DNA from: JAUSKF01 sp964545345
Lineage (GTDB): Bacteria; Patescibacteriota; Minisyncoccia; UBA6257; WO2-44-18
Length of the DNA: 34,339 nucleotides
Direction of reading: 5' to 3'
Assembly (NCBI GenBank): GCA_964545345.1
Contig: CAZJFE010000007.1
Span: 1 to 34,339 of the forward strand
In this document: positions 27,461 to 34,339 of the stretch, one piece after another
Position numbering within the stretch: position 1 is the first letter of the stretch
How the letters are laid out: every line of letters starts with the position of its first letter
Translations under genes and position numbers: made by a program
The notes under the pieces: model-generated
Seen by the model: only the letters and a program-made list of their open reading frames with translations
Databases searched by the model: none
What the model was told of the DNA's origin: nothing

Positions 27461-28915
27461 ATGAACAAGTTTTACGTCACAACTTCCATACCTTACGTTA
27501 ACGGACTCCCGCACATCGGGAACGTTTTAGATTCCGTCTATGCGGATGTTTTGGCGCGCTATCATCGCCAAAAAGGGGACGATGTCCGGTTTTTGACCGG
27601 TTCGGATGAGCATGGCACGAAAATTCAGCGGAGCGCGGAGGCCGCTGGTTTAACCCCGCAAGAGTTCGTGGACAAAAATTCGGCCAAGTTCAGAGAATTG
27701 AAGGAAGTTTTAAATCTGTCTTGGGATGATTTCATTCGCACCTCTGACCGGGAGCGACATTGGCCCGGGGCCCAAAAGCTCTGGCGGGCGCTGGAGAACT
27801 CAGGAAAGCTGTATAAAAAGACCTATAAAGGCCTCTATTGTGTCGGCCATGAAGCTTTTATCACCGAAAAGGACCTGGTAGACGGCATTTGCCAGGATCA
27901 CCAAACTAAGCCGGAGGTGATCGCGGAGGAGAATTGGTTTTTTAAACTTTCAGAGTACGGAAAAGAAATTGAAGCAAAAATAAAAAATAAGGAATTGCGA
28001 ATCGTTCCCGAGAGCCGCGGGCATGAAATTCTTTCTTTACTCAAAGAAGGATTACAGGATATTAGTTTTTCTCGGCCGAGCAAAGATTTATCTTGGGGCG
28101 TGCCTGTTCCGGGTGATGACTCGCAAACGATGTATGTTTGGGCCGAAGCATTAGGGAATTATATTTCCGCGCTTGGCTACGGTTCAGCCGACGAATCCAA
28201 ATTTCAAAAGTATTGGGCGAATGGCGACGAAATCGTGCAGGTGATCGGCAAAGATAATCTGCGTTTCCATGCCGCTATTTGGCCGGGAATGCTTTTAGCC
28301 GCCGGGCTTTGGCCAAAAAATGGAATTACCGTATTCGTACACGGATTTTTGACCGTGGACGGCAAGAAAATTTCCAAGACCGTCGGCAACGTGATTGATC
28401 CGAAAGAATTAGTTCAGAAATACGGAACGGACGCCGTCCGCTACTATTTGCTAAAAGAAATTTCTCCTTTTGAGGATGGAGATTTCAGCTACGAAAAATT
28501 TGAACAAGTTTACAATTCCGATCTTGCTAATGGTTTGGGTAACTTTTCCGCCCGCACGCTGACCTTGTGCGAAAAGGCGGGCGAATTAAAAGTTAGTAAG
28601 GGGGCGAAGGATGAAGAGACCGCTGGGGCAGGTAAAAAATTTGGAGACAAACTTAAAGAATTTAAATTCCATGAAGCAGTAGGAGCTTTGAGTGAATTGG
28701 TTAAAATCGGTGATGTCTACGTAAATGAGAAGAAGCCTTGGGAAACCGGCGATCTGAAAGTTTTGGCTGACCTCGCCCTGATTCTGGAGGCGCTGGGGAC
28801 GAATTACAAGTCGATCCTTCCAGAGGTTTCTGAAAAAGTCTTGTCCGCATTATCTAGAACTGGCGCCGATGCCTGCAGAGTTTCCAAGATCGGCAATCTG
28901 TTTCCAAGAATTTAG
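27461..28915 (+). CDS. metG: Methionyl-tRNA synthetase, short form
   Basis: A 484-aa class I synthetase charging tRNA-Met. HIGN (18-21) in PYVNGLPHIGN and the KMSKS-loop variant KISKT (near 303-307) mark the catalytic site; TGSDEHGTK is the family signature. The zinc region is reduced: GLYCVGHE and GICQDH retain single cysteines, not two CxxC knuckles, so zinc binding is doubtful. There is no C-terminal tRNA-binding EMAP-like domain, as expected for the roughly 480-500 aa form. No ribosome binding site is seen. The tatD gene follows after 2 nt, so they form an operon. Confidence 0.96.
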   Translation: MNKFYVTTSIPYVNGLPHIGNVLDSVYADVLARYHRQKGDDVRFLTGSDEHGTKIQRSAEAAGLTPQEFVDKNSAKFRELKEVLNLSWDDFIRTSDRERHWPGAQKLWRALENSGKLYKKTYKGLYCVGHEAFITEKDLVDGICQDHQTKPEVIAEENWFFKLSEYGKEIEAKIKNKELRIVPESRGHEILSLLKEGLQDISFSRPSKDLSWGVPVPGDDSQTMYVWAEALGNYISALGYGSADESKFQKYWANGDEIVQVIGKDNLRFHAAIWPGMLLAAGLWPKNGITVFVHGFLTVDGKKISKTVGNVIDPKELVQKYGTDAVRYYLLKEISPFEDGDFSYEKFEQVYNSDLANGLGNFSARTLTLCEKAGELKVSKGAKDEETAGAGKKFGDKLKEFKFHEAVGALSELVKIGDVYVNEKKPWETGDLKVLADLALILEALGTNYKSILPEVSEKVLSALSRTGADACRVSKIGNLFPRI

Positions 28916-28917
28916 GG

Positions 28918-29760
28918 ATGAAATTTTTCGATGCCCACACCCATATTCATTTTCCCGCCTACGATACTGATCGGGAGGAGGTAATTAAGCGTGCCAGAGA
29001 AGCGGGAGTGAAAATGCTCTGTGTTGGCACGCAAGCAGCTTCCTCGCAGGCGGCAGTGGAGTTGGCGCGAAAATATCCCGGCGAAGTTTGGGCGGCGGCC
29101 GGCTTTCACCCGAATCATTTTGCTAGCGCTTGGTATCACGATAAAAAAGAACAGCAAGAATCCGAGCGAGAGAGCTTTGACGCGTCAAAGTTGCGAAAAA
29201 TTGCCGAGAACAAGGAGGTGGTGGCGATCGGCGAGTTTGGTTTGGATTACTTTAGATTGAATCAAGAAGCAGGAATCATGAAGCGAGAAAAGGAGGATCA
29301 GCAGGAGGCCTTTGAAGTACAGGTTCAGATCGCGAAAGATTTGAATAAAGCGATGATGCTGCATTGCCGCCCTAGTAGGGGAACTGACGATGCCTACCTA
29401 GATGCGACAAAGATACTGACGACTTACGATAGCTTGCCGCCGAAGATTTTTCATTTTTACGTCGGCTCGCCGGTGGCCACGAAGAAACTTTTGGAGATCG
29501 GCTCCTATTTTACTTTCGGCGGGGTGATTACTTTTTCCCGCGACTACGATGAAGTTCTAAAAATGATTCCGCTGGATAGGATTTTTCTGGAAACCGACGC
29601 GCCTTATGTCGCGCCGCAGCTGTACCGCGGCAAACGTAACGAGCCGTCATACATAATTGAGACTTATAGAAAGCTGGCTGAGATAAAAAATGAAAGTCTG
29701 GAAAAGGTTTCGGAGCAAATCGCGCAAAATGTATTGAAAGTTTTCGGCATTCATATATAA
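28918..29760 (+). CDS. tatD: TatD family metal-dependent DNase
   Basis: A 280-aa TIM-barrel metallohydrolase. Metal ligands are His7 and His9 in FDAHTHIH, a Glu in GEFGLDY, a His in MLHCRP, a His in KIFHFYVGS and the Asp in FLETDAPY. TatD proteins are 3'-5' exonucleases linked to DNA repair and quality control. Residues 75-110 contain an extra charged insertion (SAWYHDKKEQQESERE) compared with E. coli TatD. The start lies 2 nt after the metG stop; metG-tatD adjacency is common in bacteria. No terminator was found between this gene and the next. Confidence 0.94.
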   Translation: MKFFDAHTHIHFPAYDTDREEVIKRAREAGVKMLCVGTQAASSQAAVELARKYPGEVWAAAGFHPNHFASAWYHDKKEQQESERESFDASKLRKIAENKEVVAIGEFGLDYFRLNQEAGIMKREKEDQQEAFEVQVQIAKDLNKAMMLHCRPSRGTDDAYLDATKILTTYDSLPPKIFHFYVGSPVATKKLLEIGSYFTFGGVITFSRDYDEVLKMIPLDRIFLETDAPYVAPQLYRGKRNEPSYIIETYRKLAEIKNESLEKVSEQIAQNVLKVFGIHI

Positions 29761-29793
29761 TTCGTAATTAGTTATTTACTGAAAGGTTTCCTA

Positions 29794-30129
29794 GTGAAGA
29801 ACGGTCGGGCCGTTCGCGCTCTCGTTGGAGAACTGATTGAGTTCACCAATCAAGACGTTTTGAAATGGCACATTAAGCATCCGAGTTTGTTCGTGGGAAC
29901 CTTTCAAGGTTGGAAAATTGAAGCGGAGTGGGAGAATGGAGATGATCCGGCGTTGTATATTGATGATAAACAGCTTCGGGGCGACCTTGCTCAGTTGCAG
30001 GAATTGCACAAAGCAATCTCCGCTCAACAGGATCGGAATGATTCCGGTCGGAAAAAGAAAGTTGAGAAATTGGTGCAAAGTTTGTTAAAAGACATACGTA
30101 AATATAAGGACCGGCAAAAGCAGTCTTAG
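29794..30129 (+). CDS. Hypothetical protein, 111 aa
   Basis: I do not recognise this protein. It starts at GTG 29794, seven nt after AAAGG. The first 70 residues look like a small alpha/beta domain (ALVGELIEFTNQDVLKW, GTFQGWKIEAEWENGDD, ALYIDDKQL). The rest is a Lys/Gln-rich helix (DLAQLQELHKAISAQQ through RKKKVEKLV) that is probably a coiled coil. There are no membrane segments. It is either the third gene of the metG-tatD unit or separately transcribed. Its TAG stop is inside the terminator loop. Confidence 0.7.
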   Translation: MKNGRAVRALVGELIEFTNQDVLKWHIKHPSLFVGTFQGWKIEAEWENGDDPALYIDDKQLRGDLAQLQELHKAISAQQDRNDSGRKKKVEKLVQSLLKDIRKYKDRQKQS

Positions 30130-30142
30130 GACTGCTTTTTTT
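30116..30142 (+). terminator. Terminator after the 29794 gene
   Basis: AAAAGCAGTC pairs with GACTGCTTTT across a short loop that contains the TAG stop codon, with further T bases. Confidence 0.88.
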
Positions 30143-30160
30143 GTTGTTTAACTAAGTTGG

Positions 30161-30230
30161 GCTTAGTCGCGCTTAGCGCAATTGCCAAAATGGCTAAAAT
30201 TTGCTTAAAATAGCTTAGTTTTTTGATAAT
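30161..30230 (+). promoter_or_regulatory. Promoter and phased GCTTAR repeats before the acyl-AMP ligase
   Basis: A promoter is formed by TTGCTT (30201-30206) and GATAAT (30225-30230), 18 nt apart. GCTTAG, GCTTAG, GCTTAA and GCTTAG start at 30161, 30171, 30203 and 30213, with 10, 32 and 10-bp steps, close to helical phasing. Two of them flank or overlap the -35 region. A regulator binding one face of the helix is a reasonable inference. Confidence 0.5.
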
Positions 30231-30238
30231 GGATAAAT

Positions 30239-31912
30239 ATGCGAAAGACCCTTAATGATCTTCTGGATGAAACCGGCGATCGTTTTCCGAACCATGGCGC
30301 TTTGAGTTTTTTCGGTAAAACAACTACCTATCGTAAGTTTATTGATAAAGTGGATCAATTCTCCGCTTTTCTCAAGAGTCGTGGTCTTAGGCATGGCGAT
30401 CGAGTATTGCTTCTCCTGCCTAACTGCCCGCAAATGGATATCGCCTGCTGGGGAATTTGGAAAGCCGGCTGTGTAATGGTGGCTCTGAATCCTTTGCTGA
30501 AATCAGAAGAGCTGATGGCGATGGCGCAGCTTGTGAGTCCGAAGATGTTTATTACTTTGAAGGATGTTAAGGAATTTGACGAGCACAACCAAGTAATAAT
30601 TTCTTGTATCGGAAAAGACTGCCAGGTGGTGATGACCGGGATGGAAGATACTCTACCGCTACCGCTGTCCATTTTTTACCCGCTGACCACCCTACTTTAT
30701 CGTCTGAAACGCAAAGAGAAGTTACCGCCCCATTCTTCGTGGCGCTCCATCAAGCTGTCTCCTAAAGAGCGGGCCAAGTATAATAACGGCGAAATTCCCG
30801 GTCCTGACAGTTTCGCGGTTTTGCAGTTCACCGGAGGCACTACCGGAAGCATGAAGGCGGCCGCGCTCACTCACGCGAATTTGGTGGCTAATGTCGGTCA
30901 GGCGATGGATCTTGTGGGTAACGTTTTGAATGAAGATTCGGTAGTTTTCAGCGCCATCCCTTGCTTCCATGTTTATGGACTGTCGGTTTGCTTGGTGCTT
31001 GCGGTCTCGCGGGGAGCTAAGGTGGTGATGATCCCGAGGTTTATGGACAAGAAGAAGGTAATTAAGAATGGCAAAGAAGTTACCGTCGCCAGAATCAACA
31101 AAGAGGTTCTCAGAGTTTTCAAAAAGGAGCGGATTACGCTTATTCCGGGCATCCCAAACATTTTTGCCGCGATTATTGACGATACGAGATTTCGGAATTT
31201 TTCTATTGATTCCTTGCGCCTCTGCGTTTCCGGATCCGGCGCTTTGGCTCCTGAAGTAAAGGAGCGTTTCGAGGGTTGGGCCGGGTGCGAGATTATTGAG
31301 GGCTACGGCCTGTCTGAAACCTCGCCGATTGTATCTATCAATCCACCCGGACGAGCTATCCCCGGCAGTTTGGGAATGCCGGTTCGCGATACGGAAATCA
31401 AGATCGTTCCCGAGCCGGATGCTAAGCCGGAAGATGGTGGCGAGCTCTGGGTGCGTGGCCCTCAGGTTATGTGGGGTTATTGGGAAAATCCTCAAGCTAC
31501 CGCAGAAGTCCTTACCGGGGATGGTTGGTTGAAAACCGGCGATATGGTTCGTCGGGAAGGCGAGTATTTGGTGATGACGGATCGCAAGAAAGACATGATT
31601 AAGGTTAGTGGAGAGAATGTTTACCCGAGCGAGATCGAAAAGATTCTGCTCGATAAATTGGGAGTCGCCGAAGTCTATGTTGTTGGCATTCCTGACGACA
31701 AGACCGGCGAACGGGTGGTCGCTTGCGTTGTTTTGCGGGATGGCGAGCCGCCCTGTGATCTTGTTTATATTCGGGAAGCTTGCAAGGAATTGAGTAAGAT
31801 CAAGATCCCTAAACAGGTGCGTTGTTTCTCCAAAGATGAGATTCCGCGCACTTACTTAGGTAAGGTGCAGAAGAAAGAATTGAGGAAATTGTTTTCTCCA
31901 GGCCCCGCTTAA
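30239..31912 (+). CDS. Acyl-CoA synthetase / AMP-dependent acid ligase
   Basis: A 557-aa member of the adenylate-forming (ANL) family, resembling long-chain fatty acid-CoA ligases. The P-loop-like motif FTGGTTGSMKAAALTHANL is near 197-215, the second core motif YGLSETSP near 355, then LKTGDM, the hinge region DRKKDMIKVSGENVYPSEIE, and the catalytic C-terminal Lys in TYLGKVQKKEL near 541. The first motif has MKAAALTH where GxPKGVxLTH is common, a small deviation. It should activate a fatty or other organic acid as an adenylate and then a thioester. In an organism likely to lack fatty acid synthesis, use of scavenged host lipids is a plausible role. GATAAT lies eight nt before the ATG. Confidence 0.9.
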   Translation: MRKTLNDLLDETGDRFPNHGALSFFGKTTTYRKFIDKVDQFSAFLKSRGLRHGDRVLLLLPNCPQMDIACWGIWKAGCVMVALNPLLKSEELMAMAQLVSPKMFITLKDVKEFDEHNQVIISCIGKDCQVVMTGMEDTLPLPLSIFYPLTTLLYRLKRKEKLPPHSSWRSIKLSPKERAKYNNGEIPGPDSFAVLQFTGGTTGSMKAAALTHANLVANVGQAMDLVGNVLNEDSVVFSAIPCFHVYGLSVCLVLAVSRGAKVVMIPRFMDKKKVIKNGKEVTVARINKEVLRVFKKERITLIPGIPNIFAAIIDDTRFRNFSIDSLRLCVSGSGALAPEVKERFEGWAGCEIIEGYGLSETSPIVSINPPGRAIPGSLGMPVRDTEIKIVPEPDAKPEDGGELWVRGPQVMWGYWENPQATAEVLTGDGWLKTGDMVRREGEYLVMTDRKKDMIKVSGENVYPSEIEKILLDKLGVAEVYVVGIPDDKTGERVVACVVLRDGEPPCDLVYIREACKELSKIKIPKQVRCFSKDEIPRTYLGKVQKKELRKLFSPGPA

Positions 31913-31930
31913 CAGCGGGGCCTTTTTATT
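31901..31930 (+). terminator. Terminator of the acyl-AMP ligase gene
   Basis: GGCCCCGCT (31901-31909) pairs with AGCGGGGCC (31914-31922) across a TAAC loop containing the stop codon, then a T-rich tract. Confidence 0.92.
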
Positions 31931-31950
31931 TTAAACTTCATATATTATTC

Positions 31951-34242
31951 ATGGCCAAATACGACTTCAAAAAGATAGAAAAAAAGTGGCAAAAAGAATG
32001 GGCGAAGGGCAAATATCAGCTCTGGCATGCCACCGATGGCTCCAAAAAACCGAAAGCTTATGTTTTGGATATGTTTCCGTATCCATCCGGCGAAGGGCTG
32101 CACGTTGGTCACGTGGAGGGCTATACCGCTTCGGATATTTATAGTCGTTTCCTACGGATGAATGGCTATGATGTTTTACACCCGATGGGTTGGGATGCTT
32201 TTGGTTTACCGGCCGAGAATTACGCGATTAAAAAGAAAATTCATCCGAGTATCGTTGTTAAAAATAATGTAAAAAACTTCACCAAGCAGTTGAAAAGCTT
32301 GGGCTTTAGCTACGACTGGCAGAGGGAGATTAATACCACCGATCCCGATTATTACAAATGGACACAGTGGATTTTTCTGCAACTTTTCAAAAAGGGACTG
32401 GCCTATGAAGCGGAAATTCCGGTTAACTGGTGTCCGAATGATAAGACGGTTTTGGCGAATGAAGAGGTGATTGATGGTTGTTGTGAGCGGTGCGGCGCCA
32501 AAGTGGAGCGCAAGAAGCTCAAGCAGTGGATTTTGAAAATCACCGCCTACGCGGATCGTTTGTTGGCGGACCTTGATGGTTTAAATTGGCCGGAGCGAGT
32601 GAAGGAAATGCAGAGAAACTGGATCGGCCGCTCGGAGGGGGCGCTGATTAAATTTCCGGTATCGTGTAACCGCCCGTATTCGGGGAGCTTAGAGATCTTT
32701 ACTACCAGGCCGGATACCATTGCCGGAGTTACTTATATGGTGGTAGCGCCAGAGCATCCGCTGATTGCGGAACTGGGGGATCATATTGAGAATCTTTCCG
32801 AGGTCAGAAAATATATTGATAAAGCGAAAAATAAAAGTGATCGGGAGCGGCAGGAAAATAAAGAGAAAACCGGCATTGCTTTGAAGGGCGTGAAAGCAAT
32901 AAACCCTTGGAATAGAAAAGAGGCGTCAGTTTGGGTTTCTGATTATGTACTGATGAATTACGGAACTGGCGCGATTATGGCCGTTCCACAACACGACGAA
33001 CGGGATCGTGAATTCGCCGAAAAGTTTAAGTTGCCGATTGTTGATGAGCCGCTGTTACCAAGTGATGAGGTGGTTAAAAAGGTTAGCGGGCAAAAGAAGA
33101 TAAATTATAAGCTGCGGGATTGGATTTTCTCCCGCCAGCGTTATTGGGGCGAGCCGATTCCAATTATAAAATGTCAGACTTGTGGGAATGTGGCGGTGCC
33201 GGAGGCGGAGTTGCCGGTAACTTTACCAAGAGTGAAAAGCTACGAACCTACCGGCGAGGCCGAATCCCCGCTGGCTGGAATTGAGAAGTGGGTGAAAGCG
33301 AAGTGTCCGAAGTGCGCCGGCCCGGCAAAGCGAGAGACCAATACGATGCCTCAGTGGGCCGGTTCCTGCTGGTACTATCTGCGCTACCTTGACCCATCCA
33401 GTGCCCAGTCCCTAGTTTCCAGTGTCCAAGAAAAGCACTGGATGCCAGTTGACTTGTATCTGGGCGGAATTGAGCACGCGGTACTACATCTCTTGTACGC
33501 TCGTTTCTGGCATAAGGTTTTGTTTGATATCGGCGCCGTGTCTACTAAGGAGCCATTCATGAAACTTGTGAATCAAGGTCTGATTTTGGGTCCCGATGGT
33601 CAAAAAATGTCTAAATCTAAGGGCAATGTGGTTAATCCGGATGAGATGGTGGAGCAATTTGGCGCTGACTCCCTCCGCTTGTATGAAATGTTCATGGGGC
33701 CACTGGAAGACGCTAAGCCGTGGGATCCGCGTGGAATTGTCGGTCTGCACAGATTTTTGCAGCGCGTTAATTCTTTGCCGGTCACCGAGGCATCCACGAG
33801 TTCAGAGGTTCGGCGATTACTGCACCAAACCATCAAGAAGGTGACAGGGGATATTAAAGGATTCCATTTCAATACCGCTATCAGCGCCCTGATGGTTTTG
33901 AGTAATAAAATGGAGTCGCTCAATGAGGATTTCGTAAAATTGCTTTTCCCGTTCGCTCCGCATCTTTCTCAGGAACTCTGGTCTCGGATAGGGAATAAAA
34001 CTTTCTTGGATGAAGAGCCGTGGCCGACTTGGGATGAAAAAATGACTATAGAGGACGAATTTGAACTGATCGTTCAAGTGAATGGAAAAATGCGGGATAA
34101 GTTTTTAGTGGCGCGCGGAATTTCTCAAGCCGATGCGGAAAAGTCCGCGTTAGCTCGAGAGGCAGTCAAAAAATGGATCGCGGATGGTTCTCTCAAGAAG
34201 GTGATTTTTGTAAAAGATCGCTTGATAAATTTTATAGTTTAA
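31951..34242 (+). CDS. leuS: Leucyl-tRNA synthetase
   Basis: A 763-aa class I synthetase charging tRNA-Leu. HVGH (51-54) in PYPSGEGLHVGH and the KMSKS loop QKMSKSKGNV (near 552) define the active site. The editing domain includes FTTRPDTIAGVTYMVVAPEH and GTGAIMAVPQHDERD. A CxxC-type zinc module lies before the second half (CERC), with CQTC and CPKC further on. It is about 100 residues shorter than the E. coli enzyme. A heptamer tract with a different sequence (33398-33425) sits just before HWMPVDLYLGG and encodes an extra SSAQSLVSSVQ-like loop. TATATT lies a few nt before the ATG, and no ribosome site is visible. Confidence 0.97.
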   Translation: MAKYDFKKIEKKWQKEWAKGKYQLWHATDGSKKPKAYVLDMFPYPSGEGLHVGHVEGYTASDIYSRFLRMNGYDVLHPMGWDAFGLPAENYAIKKKIHPSIVVKNNVKNFTKQLKSLGFSYDWQREINTTDPDYYKWTQWIFLQLFKKGLAYEAEIPVNWCPNDKTVLANEEVIDGCCERCGAKVERKKLKQWILKITAYADRLLADLDGLNWPERVKEMQRNWIGRSEGALIKFPVSCNRPYSGSLEIFTTRPDTIAGVTYMVVAPEHPLIAELGDHIENLSEVRKYIDKAKNKSDRERQENKEKTGIALKGVKAINPWNRKEASVWVSDYVLMNYGTGAIMAVPQHDERDREFAEKFKLPIVDEPLLPSDEVVKKVSGQKKINYKLRDWIFSRQRYWGEPIPIIKCQTCGNVAVPEAELPVTLPRVKSYEPTGEAESPLAGIEKWVKAKCPKCAGPAKRETNTMPQWAGSCWYYLRYLDPSSAQSLVSSVQEKHWMPVDLYLGGIEHAVLHLLYARFWHKVLFDIGAVSTKEPFMKLVNQGLILGPDGQKMSKSKGNVVNPDEMVEQFGADSLRLYEMFMGPLEDAKPWDPRGIVGLHRFLQRVNSLPVTEASTSSEVRRLLHQTIKKVTGDIKGFHFNTAISALMVLSNKMESLNEDFVKLLFPFAPHLSQELWSRIGNKTFLDEEPWPTWDEKMTIEDEFELIVQVNGKMRDKFLVARGISQADAEKSALAREAVKKWIADGSLKKVIFVKDRLINFIV
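33398..33432 (+). repeat. Heptamer repeat tract 5 (in leuS, CCAGTNN type)
   Basis: The units CCAGTGC, CCAGTCC, CTAGTTT, CCAGTGT and a diverged CCAAGAA follow one another without gaps. The period is 7 as in the valS tracts, but the motif differs. The encoded residues lie at a position where LeuRS proteins vary in length. Confidence 0.78.
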
Positions 34243-34286
34243 CCGCTTCACAAGCCGCCAGTTAACCGATAATATGAATAAGCGCT

Positions 34287-34339
34287 ATGTGTGGCATTTC
34301 CGGATACATAGGCAAGAAAGAGGGCTTACCTATTGTTTT
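34287..34339 (+). CDS. glmS: Glucosamine-fructose-6-phosphate aminotransferase, 5' end only
   Basis: Only 17 codons are inside the window, reading MCGISGYIGKKEGLPIV. Cys2 directly after the initiator Met and the GISGYIG strand are the hallmark of the class II glutamine amidotransferase domain of GlmS, the first enzyme of UDP-GlcNAc synthesis. A different N-terminal-nucleophile amidotransferase (PurF or AsnB) is less likely, because those usually start MCGI(V/A) with other following residues. There is no ribosome binding site; TATGAA lies about seven nt upstream. The gene is truncated by the window edge, not by mutation. Confidence 0.8.
   Translation, partial: MCGISGYIGKKEGLPIV

Noticed and set aside
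1..34339. Recoding of TGA as in Gracilibacteria/SR1
   Set aside because: TGA ends the gene at 5865 and all long genes translate without internal TGA codons under the standard code.
1..34339. CRISPR array, complete insertion sequence or prophage module
   Set aside because: No regularly spaced direct repeats of suitable length, transposase, integrase or phage structural gene was seen.

Overview
The window looks like a contig of a Patescibacteria (Candidate Phyla Radiation) bacterium using the standard genetic code (TGA is a genuine stop, for example at 5865). The basis is inference: tightly packed genes, shortened aminoacyl-tRNA synthetases (ValRS 714 aa, MetRS 484 aa, LeuRS 763 aa), a compact 166-aa RecO, many genes with apparently leaderless mRNAs, and several uncharacterised proteins whose sequence pattern I recall from Patescibacteria genomes. 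No rRNA, CRISPR array or intact insertion sequence was seen. All positions and helices were read by eye; no search or folding program was run.

Layout. 208-936 encodes a Patescibacteria-type hypothetical protein, followed by 345 bases that hold a terminator and a strongly folded element. 1282-5233 is a probable NAD-salvage cassette in two transcription units: a radical SAM enzyme plus a nucleoside-deoxyribosyltransferase-like/Nudix fusion, then nicotinamidase (pncA) and nicotinate phosphoribosyltransferase (pncB). Both units start at promoters that share the same palindrome over the -10 box. A 631-base region without recognised genes (5234-5864) is full of long inverted repeats. The minus-strand block 5865-10873 carries a hypothetical gene, tsaD, a four-gene operon around a Ycf46-like AAA+ ATPase, and tRNA-Glu with a small gene starting 2 nt after it.

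From 10945 most genes are on the plus strand: a DoxX protein, a second structured intergenic region, a coiled-coil protein, valS-prsW, hsp20, a patatin, recO, two tandem paralogous surface proteins, glyQS, a small hypothetical gene, three minus-strand membrane microproteins, an M16 peptidase, a PerM-type transporter, metG-tatD, a small hypothetical gene, an acyl-AMP ligase, leuS, and the first 17 codons of glmS at the window end.

Themes. Housekeeping translation genes dominate the right half. Superimposed on them are several less ordinary signals: heptameric microrepeats inside synthetase genes and between genes, a 13-bp inverted repeat with an apparent 6-bp duplication at the hsp20 start codon, a repeated 22-nt hairpin sequence next to structured intergenic RNAs, stop codons placed inside terminator hairpins, and the NAD cassette with its fusion protein and shared operator. 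The NAD cassette is the best candidate for an undescribed system.
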